Of a DNA stretch of 33,011 nucleotides, positions 5,940 through 12,725 are shown one piece after another. The DNA comes from a virus: positions 1 through 33,011 of the IMG/VR virus record IMGVR_UViG_3300048131_000027; one strand, 5' to 3'. How positions within the stretch are numbered: position 1 is the first letter of the stretch; the number at the start of each line of letters is the position of its first letter. Under the pieces are notes generated by a model. It saw only the letters and a list, made by a program, of their open reading frames with translations, had not been told where the DNA came from and made no database searches. Position numbers and translations under genes: made by a program.

Positions 5940-7162
5940 TTGAATTAGCACTTATAAAGACGCTACTAAACAGAGAATTTTATGATCAGCACAAGGGCAT
6001 AAGATGTCCTGATAAGATATTCACTAAGGATATACGCAAGATCAAACAAACACTTGATGCAGCAATGAAGGATTATGATGGGGATCTAAACACATCAGAC
6101 CTGGAAGCTTTGTTCTATGCACAAAACCAAACAATGACTACAGCTACCAAGACTGCATACAGTGATTTGTTTAGGAAGTTAAACAATGAAGATACAATTA
6201 AGGAAGACATAGCTGACAATGTTTTAGGTAAACTCTTTCAACAGTATGTAGGAGAGAAGGTTGCCAACTTAGGGTTTGACTTTGTTAATGGTAGTGAGGA
6301 AAGCCTTGAGCCATTACGCAGATTACTTGAGGACTTCAAGGACGACTTTACACCTAACATTAAAATAGATTGGGAAGACATAACTATTGACACGTTACTT
6401 GAAGCTAATGACTTGGCTACACAATGGAAGTTTAACATACCAAGCCTGAGACGTAAGGTTGAGGGTGTATCAGGTGGTCACTTGCTTCTCGTAGGAGCTA
6501 GACCTAACACTGGTAAAACATCCTTTCATGCTTCACTTATAGCAGGTGCAGATGGTTGGGCGCATCAGGGTGCTAAGTGTGTAGTCCTATGTAATGAGGA
6601 AGCATACGAGCGTGTGGGTGCAAGATACCTTAGTGCTGCAACCAATATGACAATGGAAGAGGTTAAGGGTAATGTAGCACTAGCACGTAAACGCTATGAG
6701 CCAGTACGCCAGAACATTCGTATCAAGGATAGCACTAACAAAGATTTGCAGTGGGTTGAGTCCTTAGTCAAACAAGAGAAGCCAGACATTCTTATATTAG
6801 ACATGGGAGATAAGTTTGCTACAAAGAATAGTGATAAGTCCGATGTGTACCTAAAAGATGCCGCTATCTATGCACGTAACATAGCCAAGCAATATAACTG
6901 TTGTGTTGTATGGATGTCACAGTTGAGCGCTGTAGCTGAAGGTAAGGTATATGTAGATCAATCTATGATGGAAGGCAGTAAGACAGGCAAGGCAGCAGAA
7001 GCAGATTTGATGCTGTTGATAAGTAAGAACCCTATAGTTGAAGGTGCTGATGAAGAGGATACTCAGCGACACTTAAACATAGCAAAGAATAAACTTAAGG
7101 GTGGATGGCATGGGGTTGTCCACTGTGAATTAGATGGTGGTAGATCGCTATACACCGCATAG
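5936..7162 (+). CDS. Replicative DNA helicase, DnaB/gp4 C-terminal type
   Basis: RecA-fold hexameric helicase that unwinds the replication fork. The start chosen is the ATG at 5936 (408 aa), in an ATGA overlap with the previous stop; an upstream in-frame ATG at 5906 lies inside that gene. The N-terminal part (1-140) is helical and resembles the DnaB N-domain. The ATPase core shows Walker A GARPNTGKTS at 187-196, a following CNEEAYERVGAR segment with the likely catalytic Glu, Walker B DILILD at 284-289 and a sensor-like WMSQLS motif. It works with the separate primase upstream and the DNA polymerase downstream. The DnaB-like N-terminus suggests a bacterial-type helicase layout, not a simple split of T7 gp4. 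Confidence 0.9.
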   Translation: MIELALIKTLLNREFYDQHKGIRCPDKIFTKDIRKIKQTLDAAMKDYDGDLNTSDLEALFYAQNQTMTTATKTAYSDLFRKLNNEDTIKEDIADNVLGKLFQQYVGEKVANLGFDFVNGSEESLEPLRRLLEDFKDDFTPNIKIDWEDITIDTLLEANDLATQWKFNIPSLRRKVEGVSGGHLLLVGARPNTGKTSFHASLIAGADGWAHQGAKCVVLCNEEAYERVGARYLSAATNMTMEEVKGNVALARKRYEPVRQNIRIKDSTNKDLQWVESLVKQEKPDILILDMGDKFATKNSDKSDVYLKDAAIYARNIAKQYNCCVVWMSQLSAVAEGKVYVDQSMMEGSKTGKAAEADLMLLISKNPIVEGADEEDTQRHLNIAKNKLKGGWHGVVHCELDGGRSLYTA

Positions 7163-7170
7163 GAGAGAAT

Positions 7171-9219
7171 ATGAGATTAGTATTAGATGTAGAGAACACA
7201 ACACAAAGACGAAACAATAAGTGGCATCTAGATCCTTACGAGCAGGGGAACTTTCTTGTACAGGTTGGTATGCAAAATGCAGATGCACCTGACGAGACAC
7301 ACATTGTTAACATAGACCATCAAGAAAAGAAGGATACCAGTGGCGCTGGGCGTAAGCTTATCCAGGATGTACTGGACCTTACAAAGCTTTTAATCATGCA
7401 CAATGCACAACACGATATGATGTGGCTGTGGGAGTGTGGCTTTAAATATGATGGAGCTATCTATGATACAATGTTAGCTGAGTATATACTGTTGAGAGGT
7501 CAGAAGTTACCACTTAGTCTTGACGGTTGCGCCCAACGCAGAAAGCTAGAGATGCAGAAGCAAGACACACTCAAGAATTACTTTAAAGAAGGGTACAATA
7601 CAAATGAAATACCGTTGGATGAACTTAGCTTTTATCTTAGGGGTGATCTCGACACCACTCGTGAGTTGTTCCATGCAATCGAAGCAGACTACGCCGAACC
7701 TGAGTCCAAGTCCTTGCATACAATCAGAGACATTACCTTTAGAACCTGTCAAACCCTCACCCGAATGTACATGTCAGGAATCAGGGTGGATAGATCTGCC
7801 CTTGACCAAGTGAGGCTAGAGTTTGAGCAAGAGAAAGCAGGTATAGAAGACAGGCTACAACAGCAGGTACGCAGGATTATGGGTGATACGCCTATTAATC
7901 TCAACTCTCCAGAGCAAATGTCTCAGGTTGTATTCTCTTGTAAACCTAAAGACAAGAAGGAATGGGTAGAGTTATTCGAACATACGTATAACAAGAAAGA
8001 GTTTAGGGCAGCAGTAGAAGCAAACAGTACTATCATACGTAGGACTAAGGCATTTACATGTCCAACCTGTCAGGGTGAAGGCAAGGTGTATCGTATCAAG
8101 AAAGATGGTACAAAGTTTGCTAGACCTAACAAGTGCAAAGACTGTGATGCTAGAGGCTATCAGCTTAAACCACTAAATCATTTAGCAGGTCTAGGTTTTG
8201 CTGCACCCAGTAAGAAGTGGGTTAGTGCCAATGGTTTCAGCACTGGTAAGGATAACTTAGATGTGTTGATTGGTACTGCCAAGACTAAGAAGATGGACGA
8301 AGCTGTATCATTCCTGACAGACCTGAAGCGTTTGTCTGCTGTTAGTAGCTACCTGAGTGCCTTTGTTGAGGGTATTGACACGTTCACTAAGTCTGATGGT
8401 TTCCTACATGTAGGTTTAACTCAACACATTACAGCTACTGGACGTTTCAGTGGGCGTAACCCTAACATGCAGAACATGCCAAGAGGTGGTACATTCCCAG
8501 TTAAGAAGGTGTTTGTATCTCGATGGAAAGGCGGTCACATTCTAGAGGCTGACTTTGCTCAGCTTGAGTTTAGAGTTGCTGCGTTCCTAGCACAAGATCC
8601 TGTGGCCATAGAAGAGATAGCTACAGGGTTTGATGTACATAGTTATACTGCTAAAGTTATTACAGATGCAGGGCAACCAACCTCTCGCCAGGATGCCAAG
8701 GCTCACACATTTGCCCCTCTATTTGGGGCGACAGGCTATGGAAGATCTAAGGCTGAAGAGGCATACTATATACACTTTAATGAGAAGTATGAGGGTGTAG
8801 CTGCATGGCACAAAAAGTTAGGCGATGAAGCTATACGATTTAATAAGATAACTAATAAGTCAGGGCGACAATATGCTTTCCCTGATGTTAAGCGCAATGC
8901 AAGGGGTGGGGTATCACACTTTACCATGATTAAGAACTATCCAGTACAGGGCTTTGCTACTGGGGATGTTGTACCTGTTGTGTTGATTGAAATGGAAGAG
9001 AGGATGAAGCATCTAAAATCTTGTTTAGTTAATACTGTACACGATTCAAGTGTGGCAGATGTACATCCAGAAGAGAAAGATGAGGTATTACAAATAATTG
9101 AAGACATGAATGATGATTTAACCAACCTGATAGAGAAATCTTATGGCGTTAAAATGAATGTACCACTGCTATTAGAATCTAAAATAGGTCCGAATTGGCT
9201 TGACGTACAGGACGTTTGA
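7171..9219 (+). CDS. DNA polymerase A with DnaJ-like zinc insert
   Basis: Family-A replicative polymerase with 3'-5' exonuclease, 682 aa. GGAGAG precedes the ATG. Exonuclease residues are Asp6/Glu8 (LDVENT), Asp82 (HNAQHDMMW) and Tyr155/Asp159 (YLRGD). Polymerase motif A is ADFAQLEFRVAA (Asp461, Glu466). Motif B is Arg506, Lys510, Phe514, Phe518-Gly519 in RQDAKAHTFAPLFG. Motif C is NTVHDSS (His624, Asp625). Phe514 aligns with E. coli Phe762 and T7 Tyr526; Phe518 replaces the usual Tyr766. Residues 297-329 hold CPTCQGEG and CKDCDARG, a DnaJ-type zinc pair inserted before the palm. From memory such a partial DnaJ domain marks HMO-2011-type phages. It lies where T7 polymerase carries its thioredoxin-binding thumb region. 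Confidence 0.95.
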   Translation: MRLVLDVENTTQRRNNKWHLDPYEQGNFLVQVGMQNADAPDETHIVNIDHQEKKDTSGAGRKLIQDVLDLTKLLIMHNAQHDMMWLWECGFKYDGAIYDTMLAEYILLRGQKLPLSLDGCAQRRKLEMQKQDTLKNYFKEGYNTNEIPLDELSFYLRGDLDTTRELFHAIEADYAEPESKSLHTIRDITFRTCQTLTRMYMSGIRVDRSALDQVRLEFEQEKAGIEDRLQQQVRRIMGDTPINLNSPEQMSQVVFSCKPKDKKEWVELFEHTYNKKEFRAAVEANSTIIRRTKAFTCPTCQGEGKVYRIKKDGTKFARPNKCKDCDARGYQLKPLNHLAGLGFAAPSKKWVSANGFSTGKDNLDVLIGTAKTKKMDEAVSFLTDLKRLSAVSSYLSAFVEGIDTFTKSDGFLHVGLTQHITATGRFSGRNPNMQNMPRGGTFPVKKVFVSRWKGGHILEADFAQLEFRVAAFLAQDPVAIEEIATGFDVHSYTAKVITDAGQPTSRQDAKAHTFAPLFGATGYGRSKAEEAYYIHFNEKYEGVAAWHKKLGDEAIRFNKITNKSGRQYAFPDVKRNARGGVSHFTMIKNYPVQGFATGDVVPVVLIEMEERMKHLKSCLVNTVHDSSVADVHPEEKDEVLQIIEDMNDDLTNLIEKSYGVKMNVPLLLESKIGPNWLDVQDV

Positions 9220-9244
9220 CGGTATAACTGAGTCTCTTTAACAC
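9216..9244 (+). promoter_or_regulatory. Candidate sigma70-type promoter in the largest plus-strand gap
   Basis: TTGACG at 9216-9221 matches five of six bases of the -35 consensus. Seventeen bases later TAACAC at 9239-9244 is a poor -10 (three of six). The site falls in the 44-base gap after the polymerase, the longest gap on the plus strand, and would serve the gene at 9264. Weak evidence; it may be chance. Confidence 0.22.
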
Positions 9245-9263
9245 AAATCTCATGAGGTAAATA

Positions 9264-10127
9264 ATGAGTACAGAAATATCAATAACTGGCATGGATAATG
9301 CCTCTATGGCTGCACTGATGGGTGTATCCGCAGAAACTAAACAATCAGCATCTTCTCTTGCACGTATTAACGTTGTAAGTACAGCCCTGAAGGGTGAAAT
9401 GGAGCTTGGTGGTAAGAAGATCAAGACAGATGTAGTACCTGTAGGTGCATACAAGATTACGCAGGGTGACGATGTGTTCTACGCAGAACAGATAAGCATT
9501 CGTGTATTCGCCCAGCGCCAACAATGGCAACGTTGGAATGCATCAACTAATGAGATGGAGAAGTCTGTTATGACTACATCACTCAATGGTGATCTACAGG
9601 ATAGCATTGGTGGTTTTAACTTAGGTAGACCATCAGGTTATGTAGAAGATTGGAATGCCCTACCTGAAGCAACTAAGGATCTAATGCGTACTGTTAAGCG
9701 TGTTAAGATCTTTATGGGTCTACTCACTGTCAAATCTCCTATGGATGAACATGGTGAGCCTATCTCTAAAGAGTATGTAGACCTACCGTTTGTAATGGAT
9801 GTAAAGAACCGTGACAGTCTAAAGAACTTAGATGGTGCTTTAAAGACAGTACAGAGAGCTAATCTCTTGCCTATCATGTCTACACTAGAACTAGCAGGAC
9901 AAGAGGGTTCAATCCCTACAGGTGCTACGTTTGGCTACATCACTGCTAAGGCAGGAGACAAGGTAGAACTTACTGAGGCTGATAACCAAACACTCAAGGA
10001 CTTCTTAGGCTTTATTGAATATGGCAATGGTAAGATCCTAGACTTATACAATGAACGTTCTGACAAGGGTATGAGTGCAGCAGACGCTGAGCTTGTAGGT
10101 TCTATTGTAGATGTGGATGCTGACTAA
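9264..10127 (+). CDS. Hypothetical protein, possible ssDNA-binding protein, 287 aa
   Basis: No family recognised with certainty. It begins MSTEISITGMDNASMAALMG. The body is strand-rich (GKKIKTDVVPVGAYKITQGD, VFYAEQISIRVFAQRQQWQR), contains a basic segment (MRTVKRVKIFMG) and ends in an acidic tail (VGSIVDVDAD). A strand-rich fold with an acidic C-terminus, directly after the DNA polymerase, is the layout expected of a T7 gp2.5-type single-stranded DNA-binding protein. I infer that role from position and tail only. Ribosome binding site ATGAGGTAAATA precedes the ATG. The stop overlaps the nuclease start as TAATG. Confidence 0.6.
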   Translation: MSTEISITGMDNASMAALMGVSAETKQSASSLARINVVSTALKGEMELGGKKIKTDVVPVGAYKITQGDDVFYAEQISIRVFAQRQQWQRWNASTNEMEKSVMTTSLNGDLQDSIGGFNLGRPSGYVEDWNALPEATKDLMRTVKRVKIFMGLLTVKSPMDEHGEPISKEYVDLPFVMDVKNRDSLKNLDGALKTVQRANLLPIMSTLELAGQEGSIPTGATFGYITAKAGDKVELTEADNQTLKDFLGFIEYGNGKILDLYNERSDKGMSAADAELVGSIVDVDAD

Positions 10128-10981
10128 TGAATCATCCTGCAGAATTAGCTATGGTATCATTCCTACAAAAGGCTATGGCAGGTGAGTCCACTATGACTGA
10201 AGAGGTGGCTGATAAAGTCGCCTCTGATGTTAAGGATGCTTTGTTTAAGCAGTTCGACAGTGGTCCTCGTGATGATTTTCGTTTGCGTATGTCTAACATA
10301 GGTAAGCCAAGATGTCAGCTATGGTTTGAGAAGAATGAACCTGAAGACAAGACACCCTTTCCACCACACTTCCTGATGAACATGATATTAGGGGATATAG
10401 TTGAAGCTGTATTCAAAGGTATTATGAGAGCAGCAAAGGTTGACTTTAAAGATAATGATTATGTTACTCTTAAGTTACCTAATGGTGTGGAGATTAAAGG
10501 TGAATACGATATGGAATTGGATGGTAAGATTGACGATGTAAAGTCAGCTTCACCCTGGTCCTATCAGAACAAGTTTGCATCCTTTGATGCCTTAGCTACA
10601 GGAGATAGTTTTGGCTATATCCCACAGCTTGTAGGCTATGCAGAGGGCGCAGGTAAAGAGGTTGGTGGTTGGTGGGTAGTCAACAAGGCTAACGGAGAAT
10701 TTAAGTATGTTTCTGCCAGTAGTGTAGATAAAGAAGCAGTACTTGATGATATTGAAGACCTGACAGATTACATCAACAATGATGAACCTTTTGAGCGTGA
10801 ATTTGCGCCTATCGAAGAAACGTTTTACCGCAAGAAGACAGGTAACACTAAGCTAGGAGTTACATGTGGCTTCTGTGCATTTAAACATAAGTGTTGGCCT
10901 ACTCTACAGACTTTACCTTCGCCTAATTCGAAGGCTAAGAATCCACCTATGGTAGATTATATAACTTTAAAGGAAGACTAA
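10127..10981 (+). CDS. PD-(D/E)XK exonuclease, Cas4/RecB-like with Fe-S cysteines
   Basis: Putative DNA exonuclease, probably filling the role of T7 gp6 in recombination and host DNA breakdown. The nuclease core reads GEYDMELDG (Asp128), then DDVKSAS (Asp137, Lys139), then QLVGY (Gln167, Tyr171), the usual Cas4/RecB order. Cys63 near the N-terminus plus CGFCAFKHKCW (Cys247, Cys250, Cys256) form the four-cysteine pattern that holds a 4Fe-4S cluster in Cas4 and AddB nucleases. Length of 284 aa suits a single-domain nuclease. TAATG overlaps at both ends place it in the replication operon, beside endonuclease I. No CRISPR genes are near, so a CRISPR role is not suggested. Confidence 0.85.
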   Translation: MNHPAELAMVSFLQKAMAGESTMTEEVADKVASDVKDALFKQFDSGPRDDFRLRMSNIGKPRCQLWFEKNEPEDKTPFPPHFLMNMILGDIVEAVFKGIMRAAKVDFKDNDYVTLKLPNGVEIKGEYDMELDGKIDDVKSASPWSYQNKFASFDALATGDSFGYIPQLVGYAEGAGKEVGGWWVVNKANGEFKYVSASSVDKEAVLDDIEDLTDYINNDEPFEREFAPIEETFYRKKTGNTKLGVTCGFCAFKHKCWPTLQTLPSPNSKAKNPPMVDYITLKED

Positions 10982-11193
10982 TGCCTAAACTAACTATTAA
11001 CGACACAAAATATGATACAGATGACTTTAATGAAGAGCAGATAGCTATGTATAAAGAAGTCATGATTGCTAAAGCTGAGATGAACCGATGTGAATATGTA
11101 TTTAAGGTACTTGAAGCACGTTGTAATCAGTTAGCAACTATGATTGAAACAGCTTCTAAGGAAGAAGAAGAAAAAGAAGCTACTGATGGCTAA
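10981..11193 (+). CDS. Small DUF6447-like phage protein, 70 aa
   Basis: The N-terminal phrase LTINDTKYDTDDFNEEQIAM resembles the short marine-phage family with LTI-x-G-x-x-YD-x-DD-L-S-E-E (I recall it as DUF6447). A helix with two Cys follows, and the C-terminus is Glu-rich (SKEEEEKEATDG). Function is unknown. It starts in a TAATG overlap with the nuclease and its last eight bases overlap endonuclease I. Confidence 0.65.
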   Translation: MPKLTINDTKYDTDDFNEEQIAMYKEVMIAKAEMNRCEYVFKVLEARCNQLATMIETASKEEEEKEATDG

Positions 11194-11635
11194 AAGAACA
11201 ACAGCGAGATATCACAACTCTCGGCGTTACCGCAGTGGTCTTGAGAAACAGGCCGCTGCATTCTTAAGTGAACACCAAAAAGAAGTTAAGTATGAGCTAC
11301 TGAAGATAGAGTGGGAAGACCTACGCTACAGAACTTATACACCAGACTTTGAGTTAGACAACGGCATTATAATTGAGACAAAAGGAATACTCGATAATGA
11401 TGATAAACGTAAGCATTTAGCTATACAGAAACAGCATCCAGAGTTGGATATTAGGTTTGTATTTAGTAACGCTAATGCTAAGTTATACAAGGGTGCTAAG
11501 AGTAGATACTGTGATTGGTGCGATAAGAATAATTTTCTTTGGTCACATCGAATAATACCGCAAGAATGGTTGACAGAAAAGGGTACAAGATCTAAAAAAG
11601 ATAAGATAGTACTTAAAACAAAAAGGAAAGATTAA
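11186..11635 (+). CDS. T7-type endonuclease I (Holliday junction resolvase)
   Basis: Structure-specific endonuclease that resolves branched DNA and helps degrade host DNA. The start is the ATG at 11186 (MAKRTTARYH), giving 149 aa, the same length I recall for T7 gp3. An in-frame ATG at 11144 would add a lysine run from the overlapping gene. The match to T7 gp3 is strong: RSGLEKQ (catalytic Glu20), TYTPDFELDNG (Asp54), IIETKG (Glu64, Lys66), then QHPELDIRFVFSNANAKLYK. These correspond to T7 residues Glu20, Asp55, Glu65 and Lys67. A later CDWCDKN segment adds two Cys. It overlaps the upstream gene by eight bases. Confidence 0.95.
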   Translation: MAKRTTARYHNSRRYRSGLEKQAAAFLSEHQKEVKYELLKIEWEDLRYRTYTPDFELDNGIIIETKGILDNDDKRKHLAIQKQHPELDIRFVFSNANAKLYKGAKSRYCDWCDKNNFLWSHRIIPQEWLTEKGTRSKKDKIVLKTKRKD

Positions 11636-11973
11636 TGGTGTTTCAGTTAGACGACGATGAAATGGCTCTGGTTATCAAGCCTTTGTATGAAGCCAATGGT
11701 GAATGGGAAGGTGACGTAGCTACAGGAGTGGCTATGAATGAAACAATAAATCTAGACTTAAACATACAACGAGGTATGGTTAATATCATCACTCTAATGA
11801 CATCTTTTCTTTCGTATTCAGACGATAAAGAAGAACTCGTAGACGAAGTAATCAAGTGGCGTGAAAAACTGTTTGCTGAATTAGATGAATCACCTTTTGC
11901 AGAGTACGAAACAGATGATAACAGTAACGTAATAACATTGACTAAGTTTACTAAGACAAAAGGGAGCGCATAA
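11635..11973 (+). CDS. Hypothetical acidic protein, 112 aa
   Basis: Begins MVFQLDDDEMALVIKPLYEA in a TAATG overlap with endonuclease I. Acidic, mostly helical (NIQRGMVNIITLMTSFLSYS; DEVIKWREKLFAELDESPF), with a hydrophobic core helix too polar at its ends for a clear membrane span. No known domain. It ends in a TAATG overlap with the DUF3310 gene. The antisense frame at 11643-11855 is a shadow. Confidence 0.65.
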   Translation: MVFQLDDDEMALVIKPLYEANGEWEGDVATGVAMNETINLDLNIQRGMVNIITLMTSFLSYSDDKEELVDEVIKWREKLFAELDESPFAEYETDDNSNVITLTKFTKTKGSA

Positions 11974-12239
11974 TGGCTAAATGGAATCTAGAAAAACAGA
12001 GAGAAAACCAAGGGTTTGATCCAGTTAATAAACCAGCGCACTACAATCAAGATGGTATTGAGTGCATAGACTATATTCAACAAGTAGTAGGCCTGGATGG
12101 TTTCATCGCATATTGTCATGGCAACATGATTAAGTATCAACACAGATACCGCTACAAGGGTAATGGTGTAGAGGATATGAAGAAGGCAGCATGGTACTTA
12201 TCTAGAATGAACAAGGCTCTTGCGGAGAAGCATAAATGA
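11973..12239 (+). CDS. DUF3310 protein (possible nucleotide kinase-like)
   Basis: The segment VNKPAHYNQDGIECIDYIQQ, then GFIAYCHGNMIKYQHRYRYK and AAWYLSRM, is the hallmark of the DUF3310 / SaV-like phage family. As I recall, T7 gp1.7, a nucleotide kinase, carries this domain, so a role in nucleotide supply is plausible but unproven here. The 88-aa length fits a stand-alone domain. It sits just before MazG and the ribonucleotide reductase, which supports a nucleotide-metabolism role. Overlaps are TAATG upstream and ATGA downstream. Confidence 0.85.
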   Translation: MAKWNLEKQRENQGFDPVNKPAHYNQDGIECIDYIQQVVGLDGFIAYCHGNMIKYQHRYRYKGNGVEDMKKAAWYLSRMNKALAEKHK

Positions 12240-12418
12240 GTGACAAGAATTTTGACGTAACAATGCAGGTTACAGTCAGTAAAGATAACAACATCCTATC
12301 GTCTCATGAGGAGTCACACTCGGATGATGTAAAAGATTTAGTGTTGGATACGTTCTATGACGTAGACGATGTTGAAGTAAACAATGTAATAGTAAAAGAG
12401 AGAGAGTTAAATGAATAG
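12236..12418 (+). CDS. Hypothetical acidic protein, 60 aa
   Basis: Begins MSDKNFDVTMQVTVSKDNNI in an ATGA overlap and overlaps MazG by eight bases. Strand-like N-terminus, very acidic centre (SHSDDVKDLVLDTFYDVDDV), then a strand with NNVIVKERELNE. No family recognised. Couplings at both ends support translation. Confidence 0.55.
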   Translation: MSDKNFDVTMQVTVSKDNNILSSHEESHSDDVKDLVLDTFYDVDDVEVNNVIVKERELNE

Positions 12419-12725
12419 TTTAAGAGAGTATCAAATTAAGGCGGTGGGCTTCGCTATATATCCTGCAACACATAAGGTTCTATACCCAACGTTGGGCTTG
12501 TGTGGCGAAGCAGGAGAGATAGCTGAGAAGGTTAAGAAACAGGTACGAGATAATAATTTTAATAGGCATGAAGTAGCGAAGGAACTAGGAGATGTACTCT
12601 GGTATCTGGCTAACCTGGCTAATGATATAGGGTATAACCTAGACGAGATAGCTAATATAAACATTGAGAAGCTTTCATCACGAAAGGAACGAAACAAGAT
12701 ACAGGGATCAGGAGACAACAGATGA
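12411..12725 (+). CDS. mazG: MazG-like nucleotide pyrophosphohydrolase
   Basis: Hydrolyses nucleoside triphosphates to monophosphates and pyrophosphate; phage copies are thought to alter host (p)ppGpp or nucleotide pools. The metal-binding pattern is present: Glu33 and Glu36 in GLCGEAGEIAEKV, then Glu58 and Asp61 in KELGDVLWYLANLA. At 104 aa it is a single MazG domain, unlike the two-domain E. coli MazG. It lies immediately before the RNR gene, with an ATGA overlap, in a nucleotide-supply block. The antisense frame at 12431-12733 is a shadow. Confidence 0.9.
   Translation: MNSLREYQIKAVGFAIYPATHKVLYPTLGLCGEAGEIAEKVKKQVRDNNFNRHEVAKELGDVLWYLANLANDIGYNLDEIANINIEKLSSRKERNKIQGSGDNR

Noticed and set aside
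9904-9917. Sequence AGGGTTCAATCCCT resembling a tRNA T-arm
   Set aside because: The loop has six bases instead of seven, no acceptor, D or anticodon arm fits around it, and it lies inside the 9264-10127 gene.
10127-10981. Cas4 of a CRISPR system
   Set aside because: Motifs fit Cas4, but no cas1, cas2 or array is present; the replication-operon setting points to a phage recombination exonuclease.
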